A stretch of DNA of 51,124 nucleotides from Clostridiaceae bacterium (GCA_012840395.1 DULL01000057.1:1-51124); one strand, 5' to 3'. Positions 38,100-46,058 are shown, numbered from the stretch's first letter. The notes: a model not told the origin generated them from the sequence alone. Numbers and translations are program-made.

Positions 38100-38128
38100 A
38101 TACCTTAGTACCTTAGAAAGGAGTTAAA

Positions 38129-38749
38129 ATGGACGTTTCAACCTTTCCTACTAAATCTAATCTTATATGTGCAATTAGAAAACTTGAGCTTTCAAAGCAA
38201 GGTTATAGCTTGCTGGACAAGAAGAGGAACATCCTGATAAATGAAATGATGTCACTTATAGAAAAGGCGGAGGAAATACAATCCAGTATAGATAGTACCT
38301 TCAGTAATGCATATAGGGCTTTGCAAAGGGCAAATGTTTCACTTGGAGCCAGTACAGTCCAGCAAGTAGGTTATTCCATACCTGAAGAAACTAATGTAGA
38401 AATAAGACTGAGAAGTGTAATGGGAGTTGAAATACCAAAAGTAATAATTAAAGAACATAATGCTGCACCTGTCAGTTATAGTTTTTTCGGAACTAATTAC
38501 TTTTTTGATGAAGCTTACGAAAATTTTAACCGTGTAAAAAAACTCACTATAGAGTTAGCAGAAATTGAAAATACTATTTGCAGGCTGGCAGATCATATAA
38601 AAAAGACTCAGAAAAGGGCAAATGCACTAAAAAGTATAATAATACCCAGATATCAGTCGCTGGTAAAATTCATACAAGATTCCATTGAAGAAAAGGAACG
38701 AGAGGAATTTACCAGACTTCATGTGATAAAAGAAAGAAATAGCAAGTAA
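38129..38749 (+). CDS. V/A-type ATPase subunit D (central rotor shaft)
   Basis: 206 residues, mostly two long helices forming the coiled-coil rotor (functional counterpart of F-ATPase gamma). The N-terminal FPTKSNLICAIRKLELSKQG and C-terminal LKSIIIPRYQSLVKFIQDSI are characteristic. The start ATG follows AAAGGAG, which is also the core of the repeat element directly upstream. It is the last gene of the ATPase operon. Confidence 0.93.
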   Translation: MDVSTFPTKSNLICAIRKLELSKQGYSLLDKKRNILINEMMSLIEKAEEIQSSIDSTFSNAYRALQRANVSLGASTVQQVGYSIPEETNVEIRLRSVMGVEIPKVIIKEHNAAPVSYSFFGTNYFFDEAYENFNRVKKLTIELAEIENTICRLADHIKKTQKRANALKSIIIPRYQSLVKFIQDSIEEKEREEFTRLHVIKERNSK

Positions 38750-38880
38750 CATTTTTATACTTAAGCAATTTATCATTAATTTTACCACCCTGTAGATTTC
38801 TGTTTAATAAAATACTTGAAAATGCAACCATCCTCATATTTAAACCTGAGAGGGGCATATAATAAGATGTGGGGGAATAC

Positions 38881-38933
38881 CACTCCCGTGCCGGGAATGT
38901 CCTCAACAATAATATTGATCATCAATAATATTG
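38881..38933 (+). promoter_or_regulatory. Two hairpins before yabM, one ending at its ribosome binding site
   Basis: CACTCCCG/CGGGAATG (38881-38888 with 38892-38899, one C-A mismatch) is followed by a 13-bp near-perfect arm pair. CAATAATATTGAT (38907-38919) pairs with ATCAATAATATTG (38921-38933) around a single base. The second ends where the GAGGAG ribosome site begins. The first, without a T-run, is not a clear terminator. A translation-control or operator role is inference. Confidence 0.4.
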
Positions 38934-38945
38934 AGGAGCAGAAAG

Positions 38946-40529
38946 TTGAAAAGAAAACAATCCTTTTTTATGGGGGTAATTCTTCTTGCCTCGGCAGGTA
39001 TTATCGTAAAGTTGCTGGGTTTCGTCTATAGAGTTGCACTTACCAACCTCCCAGGTTATGGAGATGAAGGCAATGGTATATATGGAGCCGGTTTTCAAGT
39101 ATATCTTCTCCTTTACGCTTTTTGCTCTACAGGTTTTTCATCTGCCATTTCAAAGATGATTGCTGAGAGGATGGCAGTGGGCAATTGGAGAGCAGCCCAT
39201 AAAGTATTCAAAGTTGGTTTCTGGCTTCTTTTCATGACAGGTTTGGTATGTTCTACCTTATTTTTTACTAGTGCAGAATATATTGCAAACCTTATTTCTA
39301 ATCCCAGAGCCTTTTTCACTATGGCTGCACTTTCACCGACAATATTTTTTGTATCAGTCATGTCTGCACTTAAGGGATATTTCCAGGGAATGCAGAATAT
39401 GGCTCCTCTGGCAGTGTCTCAGATTCTTGAGCAGATGGTAAAAACAGTAGTTGCCATTTTCCTGGCCTACCTGCTTATACCTCATGGGGCAGAAATAGCC
39501 GCGGCAGGTGCAACTGCAGGTACTACAATTGGGGCTGCAGCAGGAGCATCTTATCTATGGGGCCTGTATTATATTAAAAAAAGAGAGCTTTGGACGAATA
39601 TAAGGAATTTTTCTATCAGAAAAAAGAGTGAATCAATATTACATATAATAAAGAATATTATTAAAATATCCTTTCCCATTTCTCTGGGCGCCATAGTTAT
39701 GACTGCTGCAAATATAATTGACTTGGCAACGGTAATGAGGTTGCTGGAGAAGGCAGGTATGGACAATGATACTGCAAACAGGCTGTATGGCATATTAACA
39801 GGAAAGTGCTATGTTCTAACAAATTTTCCTGTATCTATAACAATGGCTCTTTCCACAAGCCTTGTTCCTGCGATAGCGTGGGCAGTAGCGAAGAAGGACC
39901 TGAAGTCAGCTTCAGAAAAAATAATTGCGGCAGTAAGATTAACATTAATAATCTGTCTGCCTTCCTCCGTGGGCATGGCAATACTATCTAAACCAATACT
40001 GCTGATGTTATTCCCAAGTTCAAGTGATGGTGCGTATCTTCTATCAGCCAGCGCTTCAGTTATAGTTTTTATAGGACTAACACAGATTATGTCAGGTGTG
40101 CTTCAAGGCTTAGGAAAGCCTTATATTCCTACAATAGGGCTTTTCGCAGGAGCGTTGGTTAAGTTGTCTGTAAATTATTATCTTATGCCTGTGCCATCCA
40201 TAAATATAAAGGGTGCTGTATACGGAACTCTTGCATGCTACATTGTTTCTACACTAATATGTATTATAGGACTAATTTTTAATTTCAGGTTGAATCTGGA
40301 TACAAGAAACTCTATAATTAAACCAATGATTGCAGCTGCTTTGATGGGTATTGCAACATATTATACATACTTCTGCCTGTATGATGTAACAGGCAGCAAT
40401 ACAGTAGCTGCAATAATTTCCATATTAATATCTGCATGTGTGTTTTTTATACTTTTATTTGTTTTTGGTGCCTTGAATAAAAAGGATTTATCAAGGATAT
40501 CTTTTGGAAATAATATAGCGAGACGGTAA
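38946..40529 (+). CDS. YabM-like polysaccharide/lipid flippase (MOP superfamily, MurJ/SpoVB-related)
   Basis: 527 residues with about 14 hydrophobic segments. The N-terminal LASAGIIVKLLGFVYRVALT and QVLEQMVKT-like blocks are typical of the SpoVB/MurJ/YabM group of exporters that flip lipid-linked wall or polysaccharide precursors. The position directly before mazG, rqcP, yabP and yabQ matches Bacillus yabM. TTG 38946 follows GAGGAG by 7 bases; TTG 38931 precedes that site. Two hairpins lie just upstream. Confidence 0.85.
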   Translation: MKRKQSFFMGVILLASAGIIVKLLGFVYRVALTNLPGYGDEGNGIYGAGFQVYLLLYAFCSTGFSSAISKMIAERMAVGNWRAAHKVFKVGFWLLFMTGLVCSTLFFTSAEYIANLISNPRAFFTMAALSPTIFFVSVMSALKGYFQGMQNMAPLAVSQILEQMVKTVVAIFLAYLLIPHGAEIAAAGATAGTTIGAAAGASYLWGLYYIKKRELWTNIRNFSIRKKSESILHIIKNIIKISFPISLGAIVMTAANIIDLATVMRLLEKAGMDNDTANRLYGILTGKCYVLTNFPVSITMALSTSLVPAIAWAVAKKDLKSASEKIIAAVRLTLIICLPSSVGMAILSKPILLMLFPSSSDGAYLLSASASVIVFIGLTQIMSGVLQGLGKPYIPTIGLFAGALVKLSVNYYLMPVPSINIKGAVYGTLACYIVSTLICIIGLIFNFRLNLDTRNSIIKPMIAAALMGIATYYTYFCLYDVTGSNTVAAIISILISACVFFILLFVFGALNKKDLSRISFGNNIARR

Positions 40530-40591
40530 AAATTTACCGCTGTGTTAAAACCAGACTGATAAAGAATGGAAAATAACAAGGAGATGAAAAA

Positions 40592-41392
40592 ATGCTTAAG
40601 GATAAATATACATTTTCCGACTTGAAGGAAATAATGGCTTTGCTCAGGAGTGAAAAAGGATGTCCCTGGGATAGGGAGCAAACTCATGAAAGTCTCAAAA
40701 AATACCTGATAGAAGAAACCTATGAAGTACTTGAAGCTATAGATTTAAATGATAAGAAAAAGGTATGCGAGGAATTGGGAGATCTGCTTCTTCAGATTGT
40801 ATTCCATGCCCAAATAGGAGCTGAAGAGGGCACTTTTAATATGGATGATGTTATTACCGGCATATGCCGTAAAATGATATTAAGACATACCCATGTTTTT
40901 GGACATGCCAAGGCAGATACGCCAGAAGAAGTTATTGAGAATTGGGAGAGCATAAAGAAGAAAGAAAAGGGTATAACTAACCATACCGGAATACTGAAAG
41001 ATGTACCTGCCAATCTTCCTGCCCTTATGAGAAGTTATAAGGTGCAACAAAAAGCAGCTCAGGTAGGTTTTGACTGGGATAATATAGAAGATGTTTTTGC
41101 AAAGGTTGATGAAGAAATACAGGAGCTGAAGGATGTATATAAAAGTAAAAATGTGGAAAGAATAACAGATGAGACAGGAGATGTATTATTTGCACTTGTA
41201 AATCTGGCAAGGTTTCTTAATGTCCAGCCTGAACTTGCCTTAACAAAGACAATAAATAAGTTCATTAACAGGTTTGAATATATTGAAAAAGAAAGTGTCA
41301 GGATGGGTAAAAAACTTGAGGATATGAACCTTGCTGAGATGGACAAGTTATGGAATGAGGCAAAAGTACATATTTCCGGTGATACCAAATAA
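40592..41392 (+). CDS. mazG: MazG/YabN-type nucleoside triphosphate pyrophosphohydrolase
   Basis: Hydrolyses NTPs and dNTPs to monophosphates, a housecleaning function. The 266 residues contain two MazG helical-bundle domains. The first has the catalytic EExxE...ExxD pattern in EETYEVLEAID and EELGDLLLQIVFHA; the second has DEEIQELKD and DETGDVLFALVNLAR. Bacillus YabN carries an extra N-terminal methylase domain that is absent here. The start ATG follows AAGGAGATG. It is part of the yab block. Confidence 0.94.
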   Translation: MLKDKYTFSDLKEIMALLRSEKGCPWDREQTHESLKKYLIEETYEVLEAIDLNDKKKVCEELGDLLLQIVFHAQIGAEEGTFNMDDVITGICRKMILRHTHVFGHAKADTPEEVIENWESIKKKEKGITNHTGILKDVPANLPALMRSYKVQQKAAQVGFDWDNIEDVFAKVDEEIQELKDVYKSKNVERITDETGDVLFALVNLARFLNVQPELALTKTINKFINRFEYIEKESVRMGKKLEDMNLAEMDKLWNEAKVHISGDTK

Positions 41393-41419
41393 ATATTCTA
41401 TAGAAAGGAAGGAATGTGT

Positions 41420-41695
41420 ATGAATAAAGCTGAATTAGTAGCAAAAATGGCTGAAAAGAGCCAGATGTCTAAAAAAGATGCTGAGAAAGCACTTAATGCT
41501 TTTATGGAAAGTGTGCAGGAAGCCCTTAGCAAAAACGATAAAGTACAGCTTGTTGGTTTTGGTACTTTTGAGGTAAGGCATAGGGCTGCAAGAAAGGGAA
41601 GAAATCCCCAGACTAAAGAAGAAATTATTATACAAGCTACAAAAGTACCTGTTTTCAGGGTTGGTAAAGCTTTGAAGGAGGCAGTTCATAAATAA
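41420..41695 (+). CDS. hup: HU-family DNA-binding protein
   Basis: 91 residues. The histone-like dimer fold is recognised by MNKAELVAKMAEKS at the start, VQLVGFGTFEVRHRAARKGRNP (the DNA-intercalating arm with its conserved RNPQT) and FRVGKALKEAV at the end. It bends and compacts DNA. ATG 41420 follows AAGGAAGG by 7 bases; ATG 41414 is too close. Its place between mazG and rqcP is an insertion relative to the Bacillus yab order. Confidence 0.96.
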   Translation: MNKAELVAKMAEKSQMSKKDAEKALNAFMESVQEALSKNDKVQLVGFGTFEVRHRAARKGRNPQTKEEIIIQATKVPVFRVGKALKEAVHK

Positions 41696-41734
41696 TCCTG
41701 ACAACCTTGAATTATTTACAAGGGGGATATTAAA

Positions 41735-41974
41735 GTGAGGATAGATAAATATTTAAAAGTATCAAGACTTATAAAAAGACGTACGTTAGCTAATGAAGCC
41801 TGTGAAAATGGCCGGGTAAAAATTAATGGAAAAATTGCCAAACCCGGCTCGGAAGTTAAAGTCGGAGATATTGTAGAGATACAATTTGGAAGTGGTACGG
41901 TTAAGGTAAGAGTTAATTCGGTATCTGAACATGTTACTAAAGATGAGGCAAAGGAGATGTATACAAACTTATAA
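41735..41974 (+). CDS. rqcP: RqcP/YabO S4-domain RNA-binding protein
   Basis: 79 residues, a single S4 RNA-binding domain (MRIDKYLKVSRLIKRRTLANEAC, GRVKINGK, PGSEVKVGDIVEI). In Bacillus the homologue RqcP (YabO, Hsp15-like) binds the obstructed 50S subunit and helps RqcH add alanine tails during ribosome quality control. GTG 41735 follows AAGGGGG. An intrinsic terminator follows, separating it from yabP. Confidence 0.93.
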   Translation: MRIDKYLKVSRLIKRRTLANEACENGRVKINGKIAKPGSEVKVGDIVEIQFGSGTVKVRVNSVSEHVTKDEAKEMYTNL

Positions 41975-42031
41975 GGATACTTCAGATGCCTCGGTAAAGA
42001 TATTTGCTAATATGTTTTTACAAAGTAAAAA

Positions 42032-42067
42032 AATGGCCTCAATTTATAATATAGAGGTCATTTTTTT
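42032..42067 (+). terminator. Intrinsic terminator between rqcP and yabP
   Basis: AATGGCCTC (42032-42040) pairs with GAGGTCATT (42054-42062, one G-T wobble), and the pairing runs into TTTTTTT. It ends the mazG-hup-rqcP transcript and implies a separate promoter for yabP, in line with sporulation-specific expression. Confidence 0.8.
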
Positions 42068-42134
42068 GTGTCTGCATACATATCTATTAATGGACATGGT
42101 TTTACATACAAAAAAGTCGGAAGGAGGATTAAAA

Positions 42135-42425
42135 GTGGCTGATGAAAAAAAGATAGTGAAAGCAAAGGCACAGAATCTGATACTGGAAAACAGAGAAAAG
42201 CTAAGCATAACAGGCGTTATTGATGTGGAGAGTTTTAATGATGAATGTGTAGTAATAGATACTGAACTTGGAATACTGATAATAAGAGGGGAAGATTTAA
42301 GAATCAACAAGCTAAATATTGATAATTCAGAACTGAATATTGAAGGAGATATATATTTATTAGAATACAGTGACAAGGACGGTTCAAGGTCTAAAGGCGG
42401 TTTCTTCGGGAAAATGTTCAGGTAA
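42135..42425 (+). CDS. yabP: Sporulation protein YabP
   Basis: 96 residues of the YabP family: ENREKLSITGVIDVESFND, ELGILIIRGEDLRINKLNID and the GDIYLLEYSD strand. In Bacillus YabP is made in the mother cell and affects cortex/coat formation. The frame is open from 41931, but AAGGAGGATT lies just before GTG 42135 and that start gives the family length. It is followed by yabQ after 30 bases. Confidence 0.92.
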   Translation: MADEKKIVKAKAQNLILENREKLSITGVIDVESFNDECVVIDTELGILIIRGEDLRINKLNIDNSELNIEGDIYLLEYSDKDGSRSKGGFFGKMFR

Positions 42426-42455
42426 AATGTTTTGTGAGGGGCCGGTGATTATTAA

Positions 42456-42965
42456 TTGCCAATTCCAGTTAGCATCCAGGCACTTATATTTCTATATTCA
42501 GTTGCCGGAGGAATAGCAATAGCCTTTGTTTATGATATCTTCAGAATTAAGAGAAAGACTGTAAAAACAAGTAATTTCATTACCTATGTTGAGGATATTA
42601 TATATTGGCTAATAGTAGCTTTAATAATGTTTGTTGTTCTATACTATGGAAATGAAGGGGAAATAAGAGGATACATTTTCATAGGTGCAATAATAGGTGT
42701 AATACTTTATGCATTGCTTCTCAGCAGAATTATTATGAAAATACTTCTTACGACAATAAAAATATTGGGTATTATTATAAGGGAAACATGGAGAGTCATA
42801 TCTTATCCTTTTAAAATAATATTCAGAATACTGAGGATCCCTGCAAGATTTCTATTAAGGCAATCCAAAAAAATTTTCCGGAAGGCAAGAAAATTGGGAC
42901 GAAAAGGGGCAGATAAGGCAGCTCTTTGGAAAAGAATTTTCAGAAACACTTTAAAAAAAATATGA
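42456..42965 (+). CDS. yabQ: Sporulation protein YabQ
   Basis: 169 residues. Several membrane helices occupy about residues 8-28 and 47-100 (LIFLYSVAGGIAIAFVYDIFR is the family opening). A strongly basic tail follows (SKKIFRKARKLGRKG). In Bacillus YabQ is a mother-cell membrane protein of the forespore outer membrane needed for cortex formation. The TTG start at 42456 has only a weak ribosome site (GGTGA 11 bases ahead), in line with coupling to yabP. Confidence 0.88.
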   Translation: MPIPVSIQALIFLYSVAGGIAIAFVYDIFRIKRKTVKTSNFITYVEDIIYWLIVALIMFVVLYYGNEGEIRGYIFIGAIIGVILYALLLSRIIMKILLTTIKILGIIIRETWRVISYPFKIIFRILRIPARFLLRQSKKIFRKARKLGRKGADKAALWKRIFRNTLKKI

Positions 42966-43071
42966 TATTAATATAGAAGGAATTATCATTTTTATATAGA
43001 ATATTAAACACCAGATAATAAAGGTTTGTTATGAAATATACTTTAAGCACATATATCAGGAGTGCATTAAA

Positions 43072-43350
43072 ATGAGCAAAAGAAAAAAACCAATGCTATC
43101 TTTAATATTGGTTACGGGCTTTTTTATATACTTTATTATTACGCTGATAGAGCAGCAAAGAATAATTAATTTTAAAAATAATGAGGCAAAGAATATTCGT
43201 GCAAAAATTCAATCAGAGATGCAGTTAAATGAAGAACTAAAGAAGTTTAAGGAGAATCTTTACAGTGATGAGTACATAGAAAAAATTGCCCGTGAAAAAT
43301 TAGGAATGGTTAAACCAGGCGAAAAGATATTTTTTGATATTGATAAATAA
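43072..43350 (+). CDS. divIC: Septum formation initiator DivIC/FtsB-like
   Basis: 92 residues: a short basic cytoplasmic end, one membrane helix (about residues 9-26), a coiled-coil leucine-zipper-like stretch and the conserved C-terminal EYIEKIAREKLGMVKPGE. It is a bitopic divisome protein that forms a complex with FtsL and DivIB. The position between yabQ and yabR matches Bacillus divIC. Confidence 0.92.
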   Translation: MSKRKKPMLSLILVTGFFIYFIITLIEQQRIINFKNNEAKNIRAKIQSEMQLNEELKKFKENLYSDEYIEKIAREKLGMVKPGEKIFFDIDK

Positions 43351-43434
43351 CTTTTGGCAGTATATTTTAATATATTAATATAGATAATTTTTAATAATAA
43401 AAGTTTAAATTATATTGATGTAAAAAAATGGATG

Positions 43435-43562
43435 GTCTCTTTATGGAAACCTTCCCAAATATGCCGAAATGGTTTAAAAAGGTTTGGGAATCCTTATATT
43501 AGGTGCTTGACGAAATATTAGGCATGCTATATAATCAAATTACTTTATAAACATAAAGAGAC
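43435..43562. repeat. Element bounded by 11-bp inverted repeats between divIC and yabR
   Basis: GTCTCTTTATG (43435-43445) and its exact complement CATAAAGAGAC (43552-43562) bound 128 bases. Inside lies an 8-bp hairpin TTCCCAAA (43452-43459) with TTTGGGAA (43483-43490). The element is non-coding. It could be a miniature inverted-repeat transposon remnant or a structured RNA with a closing stem; it ends about 18 bases before the ribosome binding site of yabR. Confidence 0.55.
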
Positions 43563-43598
43563 GGTTCATAAGCATAATTAAGGAGGATTTTTTATTTT

Positions 43599-44024
43599 AT
43601 GCTGCTCGAAGTAGATAAAATAGTTGAAGGGAAAGTTTCCGGTATTACGAATTTCGGAGCCTTCATTCAACTACCTGGTGGGAAAACAGGGTTAGTGCAT
43701 ATCTCTGAGATTGCTGAGGAATATGTGAAAGACATTAAGACACATCTAAAAGAAAATCAAACAGTAAAAGTTAAAATTTTATCGGTAGACAGTAATGGAA
43801 AGATAAGCTTATCCATCAAGAAAGCCTTACCAAGTACTCCAAAGGTCAAATCAAGCAGGCCAGTAGAAATTGACTGGACCAAACCCACTTCTGAAGACCT
43901 ATCTTTTGAAGATCGGTTGGCTAAGTTCATGAAGGATAGTGATGAAAAACTTCAAGACTTAAGAAAAAGTTTTGAATCTAAGAGAGGTAGCGGTAGTTAT
44001 AGAAGGTCTGCACAATTTTATTAA
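43599..44024 (+). CDS. yabR: S1-domain RNA-binding protein YabR
   Basis: 141 residues. An N-terminal S1 RNA-binding domain (VEGKVSGITNFGAFIQLPGGKTGLVHISEIA, residues 8-75) is followed by a basic, low-complexity tail ending in serine, glycine and arginine. It is related to the general stress protein/YabR group, thought to associate with RNA or ribosomes. AAGGAGG lies 12 bases before the ATG, slightly long. It is the last gene of the yab block; spoIIE, often next, is not here. Confidence 0.9.
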   Translation: MLLEVDKIVEGKVSGITNFGAFIQLPGGKTGLVHISEIAEEYVKDIKTHLKENQTVKVKILSVDSNGKISLSIKKALPSTPKVKSSRPVEIDWTKPTSEDLSFEDRLAKFMKDSDEKLQDLRKSFESKRGSGSYRRSAQFY

Positions 44025-44095
44025 TTCTCTCACTGTTATATTAATATCGTTAATATTTTAAAAAAGGTTAATATAAAAACCTGCTGTATTTGTAT

Positions 44096-44133
44096 AAGAA
44101 AAACAGGTGAAGATTGTTTATTCCCCACCTGTT
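44096..44133 (-). terminator. Intrinsic terminator of the L25 gene
   Basis: On the minus strand AACAGGTG (44133-44126) pairs with CACCTGTT (44109-44102), followed by a T-run (TTTTTCTT). It lies about 50 bases after the L25 stop and also faces the yabR transcript from the other side. Confidence 0.75.
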
Positions 44134-44180
44134 AGTTCTTAAGTCAGGTTCAAGCTGCTCTTTTTTTGGGATAGACATTT

Positions 44181-44783
44181 CTATTCTTCAGGAGTATTTT
44201 CTTCTTCTGGTGTTTCAGATTCTGCTGTTTCAGATTTAGCAACTATAATTGATAACACTATTTGTTCAGGTTCGGTTAAAAGAGTAACTGATTCAGGCAG
44301 TTTTAAATCACCAGCAGTTAATGCCTGGCCGGGAATTAAGTTGGAAATATCTGCTTCAATATATTGAGGTGTGTCCTGGGGCAAACATTCTATTTCAACG
44401 CTATTTATTTGTTGTGCTACCACTCCTCCTGCTCTTTCAACGGATTCCCTGCCTATAACTCTGATTGGGACTTCACTACGTACCTTTTCATTCATAGAAA
44501 CTTGATGAAGATCTATGCTAAGGTATTCGTCTTTCAGTATGCCATATTGAATTTCCTTAATCAGAGCAGGAACACTCTCGCCATTTTCAAATGTAGCTGT
44601 GATTAATGATGTTTTACCATGTGCAGATAATAAAGTTCTTAAATCAGAAGCTTTTACTTTAATGGACCTGGATCCTATCCCTTTTCCATAAATAACTCCA
44701 GGCACATAACCTTCTCTACGTAATTTATTGGCTTTATTACTGGCATCATTAAGCCTTTCTTCAAGCTTTAAAGTAATTGCCAT
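44181..44783 (-). CDS. rplY: 50S ribosomal protein L25/general stress protein Ctc
   Basis: Binds 5S rRNA in the large subunit. The 200 residues comprise the N-terminal L25 domain (ITLKLEERLNDASNKANKLRREGYVPGVIYG) and the C-terminal TL5/CTC domain (PIRVIGRESVERAGG, AGDLKLPESVTLL). An acidic tail of glutamates, serines and threonines ends it. ATG 44783 lies 7 bases after AGGAGG (44791-44796); ATG 44789 is too close. In Bacillus the homologue Ctc is stress-induced and lies near the yab genes, consistent with this context. Confidence 0.94.
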   Translation of the reverse strand: MAITLKLEERLNDASNKANKLRREGYVPGVIYGKGIGSRSIKVKASDLRTLLSAHGKTSLITATFENGESVPALIKEIQYGILKDEYLSIDLHQVSMNEKVRSEVPIRVIGRESVERAGGVVAQQINSVEIECLPQDTPQYIEADISNLIPGQALTAGDLKLPESVTLLTEPEQIVLSIIVAKSETAESETPEEENTPEE

Positions 44784-45035
44784 AAGCATACCTCCTATTC
44801 TATTACTTTAATAGCTTATTGCATACTGAAAAACTTATCCTAAATAATTTTACCATAACAGAACAAATTTTGTATAACTTACTATATATTATTACCAACA
44901 GTTGAACACTCATTATCAAAATTATGGACAAAAAATGGTACAATTATAGCAAAATAATAATATAAATTTTGATACATTGGAAATATTTATAAAAAATGAA
45001 TTAAATGCCTTAAAATTCATATATATTTATGTATA

Positions 45036-45064
45036 TTGATTAAGCAATAGTATAAAGATATAAT
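45036..45064 (+). promoter_or_regulatory. Sigma-A promoter of the paralogous pair
   Basis: TTGATT at 45036-45041, 17-base spacer, perfect TATAAT at 45059-45064. Transcription would begin near 45071, about 64 bases before the first gene. The rest of the 350-base divergent gap (from 44784) is A/T-rich with no gene. Confidence 0.75.
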
Positions 45065-45134
45065 ATTTATTGTAAGCAGGCAATCAGATTGTGCATATTG
45101 AAGATTAAATATTAAAACGGGAGGAGTTCTAGGG

Positions 45135-45608
45135 ATGGCTAAAGAAATAATGGATAGGAGGGCCTCTGACAACAAGTATCTGCACAGGGATTTCCATAAT
45201 TTTATGAACCTTGGTATAAATTATGTGCAGGAACTTTACGGAGAAGAAGGAGTACGGGAGTATCTGAGGGATTTTGCAATGGCTTTCTATGCTCCTTTAA
45301 AAGAAGACATCAAAAAAAGAGGGCTTGCGGCAATAAAAGACCATTATGAAAAAATATATGCAATTGAGGAAGCTTCAAATGATGTAGAATTTACACTTTC
45401 TGAGGATGAATTAATCATAAAAGTAAATAAATGTCCGGCTGTAACACATATAAGAAGCTGCGGAATTGAAATGGCGCCATTATATTATGAAACCTTTAAG
45501 ACCACCAATGAAGTTATTTGTGAAGGAAGCCCATTTGCTTATGAGTTGGTGGAATACGATAAAGATACCGGAAGATCTTTGGAACGTTTTTATAGGAAGG
45601 AGAAATGA
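45135..45608 (+). CDS. Conserved small protein, tandem paralogue 1 (possibly ATC-hydrolase-like)
   Basis: A 157-residue cytoplasmic protein. The N-terminal half is helical (YVQELYGEEGVREYLRDFAMAF). The C-terminal half has a strand ELIIKVNKCPAVTHIRSCG with two cysteines and a His. The layout is reminiscent of the L-2-amino-thiazoline-4-carboxylate hydrolase-like family, but this assignment is from memory and weak. The next gene encodes a clear paralogue three bases later, so they are one operon and may form a heteromer. A strong promoter precedes it. Confidence 0.8.
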   Translation: MAKEIMDRRASDNKYLHRDFHNFMNLGINYVQELYGEEGVREYLRDFAMAFYAPLKEDIKKRGLAAIKDHYEKIYAIEEASNDVEFTLSEDELIIKVNKCPAVTHIRSCGIEMAPLYYETFKTTNEVICEGSPFAYELVEYDKDTGRSLERFYRKEK

Positions 45609-45611
45609 TAT

Positions 45612-46058
45612 ATGATATCATGTACTGAATTTATACCGGCATATAGCGAGCTTTTTAAATTCCTGGAAAAAAAGGGAGGAAAAGAAGCTGTAATTGCTTA
45701 TTGGGAGTACATCGCAAAGAATGGGCTGAATAATTTAAGGGACCTTGTTAAAGAAAATGGTATTCGCGGATGCTTTATGTATTGGTCACATACTTTGAAT
45801 GAAGAAGCTGCCGATTTTACAATGACCCTTGATGAAGAAGAAGGTACTTTTAGAATTGATATGCATTATTGTCCCTCAAAAGGAAGATTGCTGGAGTTTA
45901 AACATATAGAACCATATCGTGATTATTGTGAACATTGTGATTTACTGTATCGGCGTGTTCTTGAGCCTATGGGATACAAGTATGACTATGATATGAGCCA
46001 GGTAGATAAGGCAAAATGCAGCCTTAAAGTTACAAAATTAAATTCTCAGCAGGAATAA
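45612..46058 (+). CDS. Conserved small protein, tandem paralogue 2 (cysteine-rich)
   Basis: 148 residues with the same plan as its neighbour: helical start (AYSELFKFLEKKGGKEAVIAY) and a strand FRIDMHYCPSKGRLLEF aligned with IIKVNKCPAVTHI of paralogue 1. It has extra cysteines and histidines (YRDYCEHCD) that could bind a metal. The start ATG follows GGAGAA and sits three bases after the first stop, so the two are translationally coupled. Function unknown; a terminator follows. Confidence 0.8.
   Translation: MISCTEFIPAYSELFKFLEKKGGKEAVIAYWEYIAKNGLNNLRDLVKENGIRGCFMYWSHTLNEEAADFTMTLDEEEGTFRIDMHYCPSKGRLLEFKHIEPYRDYCEHCDLLYRRVLEPMGYKYDYDMSQVDKAKCSLKVTKLNSQQE

Noticed and set aside
42068-42134. Sigma-E promoter before yabP
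   Set aside because: CATACA motifs at 42075 and 42105 resemble the -10, but no KMATATT-like -35 occurs at 13-15 bases, so it is not listed as a feature.
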